This document shows, one piece after another, positions 15,333 to 19,771 of a stretch of DNA of 19,771 nt. Every line of letters starts with the position of its first letter. The stretch's first letter is position 1. The notes under the pieces were generated by a model that did not search any database, was not told where the DNA came from, and saw only the letters and a list, made by a program, of their open reading frames with translations. The translations under genes were made by a program, and so were the position numbers. The stretch spans positions 1 to 19,771 of the forward strand of contig CAKOIM010000017.1 of assembly GCA_934086815.1 (NCBI GenBank), given 5' to 3'. This stretch comes from an uncultured Bacilli bacterium (GTDB lineage: Bacteria > Bacillota_I > Bacilli_A > RF39 > UBA660).

Positions 15333-15932
15333 ATGAGAATGAGAAATCCAAAAGATAAAGATGAATTATTAAATAATTGTGATTATTATTATGAAGATAA
15401 TATTTTTAATAATGATAATCCAATATGTTTAGAAATAGGAATGGGAAAAGGCCAATTTATATTAAATATGGCTTTAAATAATCCAGATAAAAATTTTATT
15501 GGGGTTGAAAAGTATAGTAGTGTTGCGAGTGTAGCTATTAAAAAAATAAATGAATATAAACCAAGTAATTTAAAAATTTTAGTTGGTGATATAACTAATT
15601 TTGTGGATGAATTAAAAGGAAAAATTGATGTAATATATCTTAATTTTTCTGATCCGTGGCCTAAAGATAGACATGCTAAAAGAAGATTAACATCGAAAGA
15701 GCATTTAAAGTTATATGATAGTTTATTTAAAAATGATAAACATATTATACAAAAAACGGATAATGATGATTTATTCCAGTTTAGTTTAGATGAGTATAGG
15801 GAATATGGCTATAAAGTAAATAAGATAAGTTATGATTTGCATAATGAGAGTATAGAAAATATAAAAACAGAATATGAAGAAAAGTTTAGTAATATGGGAA
15901 TAAAAATAAAATATGTTGATGTTACTAAATAA
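15333..15932 (+). CDS. trmB: tRNA (guanine-N7-)-methyltransferase
   Basis: A 199-residue SAM-dependent methyltransferase forming m7G46 in the variable loop of tRNAs. SAM-binding motif I is LEIGMGKGQF (33-42), with GVEKYSSVA after it, and an acidic GDITNF at the next strand. The signature NFSDPWPKDRHAKRRL spans 104-119, and the C-terminal TEYEEKF (179-185) matches the family's T-x-Y-E-x-K-F motif. Slightly shorter than B. subtilis TrmB (213 aa). Start ATG at 15333 with GAAAGAAG upstream; the next in-frame ATG is two codons later. An extended -10 promoter after the stop suggests that the lipoprotein gene has at least partly separate transcription. Confidence 0.95.
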   Translation: MRMRNPKDKDELLNNCDYYYEDNIFNNDNPICLEIGMGKGQFILNMALNNPDKNFIGVEKYSSVASVAIKKINEYKPSNLKILVGDITNFVDELKGKIDVIYLNFSDPWPKDRHAKRRLTSKEHLKLYDSLFKNDKHIIQKTDNDDLFQFSLDEYREYGYKVNKISYDLHNESIENIKTEYEEKFSNMGIKIKYVDVTK

Positions 15933-15958
15933 TTTAGATTTATTTTCTTTAGTTTTCT

Positions 15959-15967
15959 TGTTATAAT
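15959..15967 (+). promoter_or_regulatory. Extended -10 promoter for the lipoprotein-ytxH cluster
   Basis: TGTTATAAT, a perfect extended -10 motif, 20 nt before the preferred lipoprotein ATG. The -35 position (TTTATT, 15939-15944) is weak. There is no terminator between trmB and this site, so read-through from trmB is also likely. Confidence 0.65.
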
Positions 15968-15986
15968 TATATTTATGAGGTATGAA

Positions 15987-16622
15987 ATGAAAAGAATAAT
16001 AATTTTAATTATTGGCATAATAGGGCTAAGTGGTTGTGTTAATGTTAATAGTATGAAAATGGATGATATAGTTAATAATTTTTCGACAAATGCATTAAAG
16101 TCTAATAATCATCGAACTGGATATAGTTATTATTTACCAAGAAATATGAAGGTTGAAAAAAGTTCACTATATAATGAAGTTTTAGAAAGTGAAAGATATA
16201 AGTATTATTTATATGTTGATGTTGTAAGTTATTATAAAAAAGTAGAAAAAGATTATAAAATTAATAAATCTGCAATTTATTCCCAAAACATAAATTATCA
16301 AGGAAAGTATGGTTATATTGAAATAAATTTATTGAAAAATGATAAATATTTAGTTGAAATTATGTATAATTATGCTAAAATAGAAGTGATAGTAGATAAA
16401 GATAAATGTAATGAAGCAGTATTATCTATTATTAACATACTAAAAAGTGTTGAGTATAATGATAGTATAATTGCTAATTTAATGGGTGATGATATATTAA
16501 ATTATAATGAAGTTGAGTTTAATATATTTAATACAAAAGGTAATGAGAAAAATTATTTAACTGTTACAGAAGAAGAAACAGAAACAGAAGATACTATACC
16601 TGACCCAGATTTACTTAACTAG
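15987..16622 (+). CDS. Predicted lipoprotein, unknown function
   Basis: 211 residues with a lipoprotein signal: MKRIIILIIGIIGLSGC, lipobox LSGC with Cys17. It should be lipidated and anchored on the outer face of the membrane. The mature part includes NNHRTGYSYYLPRNMKV, then a Tyr-rich segment and beta-strand-like alternations (VDVVSYY, YGYIEINLL, YLVEIMYNYAKIEVIV). The tail is acidic (EEETETEDTIPDPDLLN). I do not recognise a named family. I use the ATG at 15987 because GAGG lies six bases upstream; the in-frame ATG at 15975 overlaps that site. The next gene starts 14 nt after its stop, and the genes up to 18196 look like one transcription unit. Confidence 0.8.
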   Translation: MKRIIILIIGIIGLSGCVNVNSMKMDDIVNNFSTNALKSNNHRTGYSYYLPRNMKVEKSSLYNEVLESERYKYYLYVDVVSYYKKVEKDYKINKSAIYSQNINYQGKYGYIEINLLKNDKYLVEIMYNYAKIEVIVDKDKCNEAVLSIINILKSVEYNDSIIANLMGDDILNYNEVEFNIFNTKGNEKNYLTVTEEETETEDTIPDPDLLN

Positions 16623-16636
16623 AAAGGTGGATAATA

Positions 16637-17515
16637 GTGGGATTTATAAATAAAATTAAAGGAATATTATTTGAGGAAATAGAAGATGATGAGGTAAGCG
16701 TAAAGCCAGAAGTAAAAGAGAGTAGAAAACCTATAGCAGAGAGAATAGAGCCTCAAAAAAATATACAACCAGAAAAAAATGAAAATATAGTAAAACCAAA
16801 TAATGTTGTATCTTCTTATACTAAAGAGGAACCTAAAAAGAGTATGTATGAACCAGATTCTTTTTCGTCACGTAGTAATTTTTCTTTTCCTGATTTCGAT
16901 GAAGCTGAATTTTCTCAAATTAGCAGAGTTCAAAAACCTAAATCTACGACTAATGTATTAGAATATGAAAAAAAGAAAAAGGTTGAAAAAAAATATGATT
17001 ATGGACGTTATGAAAGAATTGAAAGAACTGAAGTAGTAGAAAAGAAAAAATTTAAACCATCACCCATTATATCTCCGGTTTATGGAATATTAAATGAAGA
17101 TTATAAACCAGAGGATATAAAAAGTAGAACAACTAATACAACGAGTAATAATTTAGATTTTGACAGTGTAAGAAAAAAGGCATTTGAACCTAAGATAGAA
17201 AAGAATGTAGAACCCAAAAGTACTTATTACGAAGAGAGTGTTACGGTTAAATTGAAAGAAGATGAAGAAGTAAAAAAACAAAAAGTTAAAACAATTGATG
17301 AATTATTAGAAGATACATCTGACATAACAATAAATATAAATGATGATGAAGAAAAAGATACACTAAATAATGTATTGGATGAGTTAGATGAATTAAATGA
17401 TAATGAAGTAATGGAAGTTAAAGAAGAAGTTAATGGAAATAATGATGATAATGTAGAAAATGATTTATTTGATTTAATTGATTCCATGTATGATAACAGA
17501 GAGGATGGTGAATAA
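16637..17515 (+). CDS. Acidic, low-complexity protein with a SPIISPVYGIL motif, unknown function
   Basis: 292 residues, mostly charged and probably disordered. A short amphipathic N-terminus (MGFINKIKGILFEE) is followed by Lys/Glu/Pro-rich sequence to about 135. The one island that looks conserved is FKPSPIISPVYGILNEDYK (139-157), and a strongly acidic Asp/Asn tail runs from about 220. The GTG start has AAAGGTGG six bases upstream. Its stop overlaps the next start (TAATG). The island reminds me of the PSPIYG-type segment in the linker of Bacillus SftA (YtpS), whose gene precedes ytxG/ytxH in Bacillus; this would be a truncated or domain-only counterpart. That link is weak. A cytoplasmic or membrane-associated envelope protein is plausible. 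Confidence 0.7.
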   Translation: MGFINKIKGILFEEIEDDEVSVKPEVKESRKPIAERIEPQKNIQPEKNENIVKPNNVVSSYTKEEPKKSMYEPDSFSSRSNFSFPDFDEAEFSQISRVQKPKSTTNVLEYEKKKKVEKKYDYGRYERIERTEVVEKKKFKPSPIISPVYGILNEDYKPEDIKSRTTNTTSNNLDFDSVRKKAFEPKIEKNVEPKSTYYEESVTVKLKEDEEVKKQKVKTIDELLEDTSDITININDDEEKDTLNNVLDELDELNDNEVMEVKEEVNGNNDDNVENDLFDLIDSMYDNREDGE

Positions 17516-17793
17516 TGGAATTTTGGTTACATTTTTTACCCTTAGTTATATATTTACTTTTAATTATTTTATTGGTTATAGGAATAATTTTAGGAATTAA
17601 GACTATAATAACTATGAACAAAGTGGAAAAGGTTGTAGATAATGTTAATGTTAAAGTAGAGTCATTAAATTCTGTATTTAGTATTATTGATTTTACGACG
17701 GATAAGATTGCATTTTTTACAGACAAAATTGTAGAAGTTACAAGTAATTTAATTGGGAAATTATTTGGTAAAAAAAAAGAAAGGGATGAATAA
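17515..17793 (+). CDS. YtxG-like (DUF948-type) membrane protein
   Basis: 92 residues. One N-terminal membrane helix (about 5-27, VIYLLLIILLVIGIILGI) is followed by a short helical region with heptad spacing (KVEKVVDNVNVKVESLNSVF), then ITDKI-type amphipathic stretches and a basic end (GKLFGKKKERDE). This matches DUF948/YtxG general stress proteins in size and order, although I see no unique residue signature. It starts within the preceding stop codon and is followed one base after its stop by a YtxH-like gene, the ytxG-ytxH order of Bacillus. Function is unknown; the pair is envelope-associated. Confidence 0.7.
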   Translation: MEFWLHFLPLVIYLLLIILLVIGIILGIKTIITMNKVEKVVDNVNVKVESLNSVFSIIDFTTDKIAFFTDKIVEVTSNLIGKLFGKKKERDE

Positions 17794-17794
17794 A

Positions 17795-18196
17795 ATGAAA
17801 AAAAAGGGATTTGGTAAATTAGCATTAGGAGCTGCGATTGGTGCAGGCTTAGGTGTATTATTTGCTCCGAAAAGTGGAAAAGAAACAAGAGCTGATTTAA
17901 AAAAGAAGTTTGATGATGTTGTTAATCAAGCTAAAGATATTGACATTGAAGAAGTAAAAGAAAATATTATGAATAGTGTTAATGAGTTACAACAAGAATT
18001 AGCAGACTTAGATAAAGAAAAAGTTTTAAAAATTGCTAAACAAAAAGCGGTAAAAATTCAAAAGAAAGCAGAAGAATTATATCAATTAGCAGTGGAAAAA
18101 GGAACTCCAGTTCTTGAAAAGAGTGTTAATGAATTAAAACAAGCAACTGCGGATGCTTTAAAGAAAATCGTAGATAAATTAGAAGAAAATAAATAA
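17795..18196 (+). CDS. YtxH-like envelope/stress protein
   Basis: 133 residues. The N-terminal KKKGFGKLALGAAIGAGLG stretch, with LGVLFAPKSGKETR following, is the hallmark of YtxH (PF12732): a glycine/alanine-rich membrane-inserting segment, then FAPKSGKETR. The rest (about 35-133) is a long charged amphipathic helix with Lys/Glu repeats. In Bacillus ytxH is a general stress gene downstream of ytxG; molecular role unknown. I use the ATG at 17795, one base after the ytxG-like stop, with AAAGGG about nine bases upstream. Upstream in-frame ATGs lie inside the previous gene. A terminator starts at its last base. Confidence 0.85.
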   Translation: MKKKGFGKLALGAAIGAGLGVLFAPKSGKETRADLKKKFDDVVNQAKDIDIEEVKENIMNSVNELQQELADLDKEKVLKIAKQKAVKIQKKAEELYQLAVEKGTPVLEKSVNELKQATADALKKIVDKLEENK

Positions 18197-18220
18197 AATT
18201 TCCCTTTTGGAAATTTTTTT
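18196..18220 (+). terminator. Terminator after the ytxH-like gene
   Basis: AAATTTCC (18196-18203), loop CTTTT, GGAAATTT (18209-18216), T-run to 18220: a perfect 8-bp stem. It isolates the downstream repeat-leader gene as its own unit. Confidence 0.85.
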
Positions 18221-18244
18221 ATGCCAAAACGTTTATAAAAATGC

Positions 18245-18274
18245 TTGACAAGAAAAGTAAGAATATTTTACAAT
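18245..18274 (+). promoter_or_regulatory. Strong promoter of the repeat-leader gene
   Basis: Consensus -35 TTGACA (18245-18250), 18-bp spacer, -10 TACAAT (18269-18274). Transcription would begin near 18281, the first base of the tandem repeat array. The same TTG could serve as a start codon for an open frame through the repeats, but it would lie upstream of the transcript. Confidence 0.8.
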
Positions 18275-18280
18275 CTTAAT

Positions 18281-18370
18281 ATAAGAGGCTTCGGGATAAG
18301 AGGCTTCGGGATAAGAGGCTTCGGGATAAGAGGCTTCGGGATAAGAGGCTTCGGGATAAGAGGCTTCGGG
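18281..18370 (+). repeat. Six perfect tandem copies of a 15-bp unit in a 5' leader
   Basis: The unit ATAAGAGGCTTCGGG is repeated six times without a mismatch, filling 18281-18370. The array begins at the predicted transcription start and ends one base before the AAGGGAAAG ribosome site (18371-18379) of the downstream ATG. Each unit contains AAGAGG, itself ribosome-site-like, and a CTTCGG core. The unit is far more GC-rich than its surroundings. The 15-bp period keeps all reading frames, so copy-number change would alter leader length without a frameshift. Confidence 0.95.
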
Positions 18371-18388
18371 AAGGGAAAGTCTTTTTGT

Positions 18389-19603
18389 ATGCGAAAATTT
18401 ATTGTGATAGTAGTTGTGGCTTTGGTAGTGTTGTGTGGGGCAAGTTTTTATGTTTATAAAGCTGGTAATGTTAGTGAAACATATGAAAATAATGAAACTA
18501 AAAAAGTTAATAATAATAATATGTTAAGTATGATGTTAGAAACAAGTGCAGGTTCTGGAGAATATCAACAAACTACGGCGAGTGCATGGCCAAGTGACGG
18601 CTATGTTTTTAATTCTACTTTAAGCAAATGTAAAAATGGTAGCAATTTAAATTGGGATAATGATAAAAAACAAGTTTTGTTTGAAGGGAATACAAAAGAT
18701 GATTGTTATGTTTATTTTGATAAGACAGTAACTTTAGTTGACTATGTTAAAGCACAATATACAGGTACACAAGGCGGAAATAATTTATATTATCATGATA
18801 GTTCTTTAACTAATGGAGCAGGAGATAATTCATATCGTTATGCAGGTTCGAGTGAAACAACAAATAATTTTGTATGTTTTGGCTATGACTCAACAGATGG
18901 TAGTTGCCCAACAGATAATTTATATAGAATAATTGGAGTATTTGATAATCACGTAAAATTAATCAAATATGATTATGCCAAAAAAACTTTACTAGGTATA
19001 AACGGTGATTATTATGGGCTGTATAGTAGTTATGGAGAAAATCTTGGAGAAAATAGTACAACAGAAATTGGTGTATATACTTGGAATAAAAGTACTGCTA
19101 CAAATATATGGAGTGAAAGTGCATTAAATAAAATAAATTTAAATACAAATTATTTAAATAATATAGGAAGTGCTTGGTCCAGTAAAATTGCGGAACACAT
19201 GTGGGTAGTTGGCGGAAATACATGGGTGAATTTAGCGAGAAGTAAAATTTCATTGGTTTATGAAAATGAAATTTTACTTCCTGCGGAAACCTTAAATTAT
19301 GATGCAAAAATAGGTTTATTATATTTAAATGAGTATGGATTTGCAGCAAACAGGGGAGCTTGGACTTCTACGTTATCTCAATATGATTATACAATTACTA
19401 ATTGGATGTATATGGGGTTGTATGATTGGACTATTTCGCGCTGGAGTGATACAACTAAAATAGTTTTAATTAATTATAAAGGTACAGTAGATGATGGGAG
19501 TGCTACTACCCGTAGTGCAATAAGACCTACATTTTACCTAAACTCAGATGTAACTTATGTTTCCGGTAATGGTACAAAAAATGAACCTTTTATCATTAAT
19601 TAA
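18389..19603 (+). CDS. Membrane-anchored or secreted extracytoplasmic protein with DUF6273-like C-terminus
   Basis: 404 residues. An N-terminal hydrophobic helix (about 4-22, IVIVVVALVVLCGASFYVY) acts as a signal or anchor. The cysteine at residue 15 is not in a good lipobox. A low-complexity Asn/Lys linker follows, then two Cys-containing modules (including STLSKCKNGSNLNWDNDKKQ and FVCFGYDSTDGSCPTDNLYR). The C-terminal half is rich in Trp and Tyr and ends RSAIRPTFYLNSDVTYVSG, then GTKNEPFIIN, which resembles the end of DUF6273-type domains found in multi-copy surface proteins of gut Firmicutes. No sortase motif is seen. The ATG at 18389 has AAGGGAAAG upstream. I reject the longer frame through the repeats because its TTG is the -35 box. 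Probable surface adhesin-like or sensing role; function unknown. Confidence 0.75.
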   Translation: MRKFIVIVVVALVVLCGASFYVYKAGNVSETYENNETKKVNNNNMLSMMLETSAGSGEYQQTTASAWPSDGYVFNSTLSKCKNGSNLNWDNDKKQVLFEGNTKDDCYVYFDKTVTLVDYVKAQYTGTQGGNNLYYHDSSLTNGAGDNSYRYAGSSETTNNFVCFGYDSTDGSCPTDNLYRIIGVFDNHVKLIKYDYAKKTLLGINGDYYGLYSSYGENLGENSTTEIGVYTWNKSTATNIWSESALNKINLNTNYLNNIGSAWSSKIAEHMWVVGGNTWVNLARSKISLVYENEILLPAETLNYDAKIGLLYLNEYGFAANRGAWTSTLSQYDYTITNWMYMGLYDWTISRWSDTTKIVLINYKGTVDDGSATTRSAIRPTFYLNSDVTYVSGNGTKNEPFIIN

Positions 19604-19615
19604 TTAAGTAAAAAT

Positions 19616-19652
19616 GGTATGTTAAAATACAAATAATAACATATCTTTTTTT
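19616..19652 (+). terminator. Terminator of the repeat-leader gene
   Basis: GGTATGTT (19616-19623) pairs with AACATATC (19638-19645) through eight pairs including one G-T, with a 14-base loop, followed by seven T residues. Confidence 0.75.
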
Positions 19653-19683
19653 ATAATTGTCGAATTTTGACATACGATTTTTC

Positions 19684-19711
19684 TTGAAATTATCAAAATT
19701 TAGTTTAGAAT
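19684..19711 (+). promoter_or_regulatory. Promoter of the gene at the right edge
   Basis: TTGAAA (19684-19689), 16-bp spacer, TAGAAT (19706-19711), giving a start about 16 nt before the ATG at 19734. Confidence 0.55.
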
Positions 19712-19733
19712 AATTTCTTAACTGGGAGGAATT

Positions 19734-19771
19734 ATGTACAATACAAAAATAAAAGCAAAACCATTTTATGG
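19734..19771 (+). CDS. Start of a gene cut by the window edge; possibly GH3 glycosidase
   Basis: GGGAGGA (19724-19730) and an ATG at 19734 open MYNTKIKAKPFY before the window ends. The KAKPFY opening is like the first residues of family 3 beta-glycosidases of gut Firmicutes as I remember them, but twelve residues are too few for an assignment. That a gene starts here is well supported by the ribosome site, the promoter-like boxes and the terminator upstream. Confidence 0.55.
   Translation, partial: MYNTKIKAKPFY

Noticed and set aside
17430..17888. Long minus-strand open frames across the ytxG/ytxH-like genes and the acidic gene.
   Set aside because: They mirror Asn/Lys/Glu-rich coding sequence on the plus strand, which has the ribosome sites and coupling; composition is unlike a real protein.
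18281..18370. Short CRISPR array.
   Set aside because: Units are contiguous 15-bp tandem copies with no spacers, and no cas genes are present.
18245..18388. Longer reading frame giving an N-terminal extension with six IRGFG repeats.
   Set aside because: Its only start, TTG at 18245, is the -35 box of a strong promoter and has no ribosome site; a better ATG with an SD follows the array at 18389.

Overview
The window is strongly AT-rich, Gram-positive-type chromosomal DNA. Genes carry good Shine-Dalgarno sites, initiation is mixed ATG/GTG/TTG, TAA/TAG/TGA all act as stops, and terminators are Rho-independent. A leucyl T-box leader, a meso-diaminopimelate-type murE, a Cse60-like sporulation protein, YtxG/YtxH-like proteins and a TetR/YhgE pair point to a low-GC Firmicute, most likely an uncultured gut Bacilli-type lineage (RF39/Erysipelotrichales-like). 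The lineage assignment is inference; the peptidoglycan gene and standard code argue against a classical wall-less mycoplasma.

Layout. (1) Positions 1-3900 are an accessory, decaying segment: a DUF3781 gene, an alpha/beta-hydrolase pseudogene with one in-frame stop, an intact 560-residue protein with two RNxxxH (HEPN-ribonuclease-like) motifs, a membrane-protein pseudogene with a frameshift plus a stop, and a frameshifted small gene on the minus strand. Related short repeats sit after two of the genes. (2) A tRNA-Gly(UCC) on the minus strand, with its own promoter and terminator, separates this segment from the conserved part. (3) 4161-6788 is an autoregulated tetR-yhgE operon with a clear palindromic operator. 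(4) murE (minus) and trpS (plus) diverge from back-to-back extended -10 promoters; a GH31 glycosidase follows trpS. (5) A T-box leader with a CUU specifier controls a small membrane protein and leuS. (6) 14823-15283 holds a cse60-like gene and a coiled-coil small protein with convergent, overlapping stop codons. (7) trmB is followed by a lipoprotein gene, a charged protein of unknown role, and ytxG/ytxH-like genes, closely packed. (8) 18245-19652 is a single-gene unit encoding a secreted or membrane-anchored protein. Its 5' untranslated leader consists mostly of six perfect copies of a 15-bp repeat starting at the predicted transcription start. The window ends in the first codons of another gene, possibly a GH3 glycosidase.

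The two most unusual objects are the standalone dual-HEPN-motif protein (1308-2990), the intact long gene among pseudogenes and a candidate RNase-type defence factor, and the repeat-array leader (18281-18370), a candidate length-variable expression switch for a surface protein. No CRISPR array, insertion sequence, integrase or rRNA was seen.
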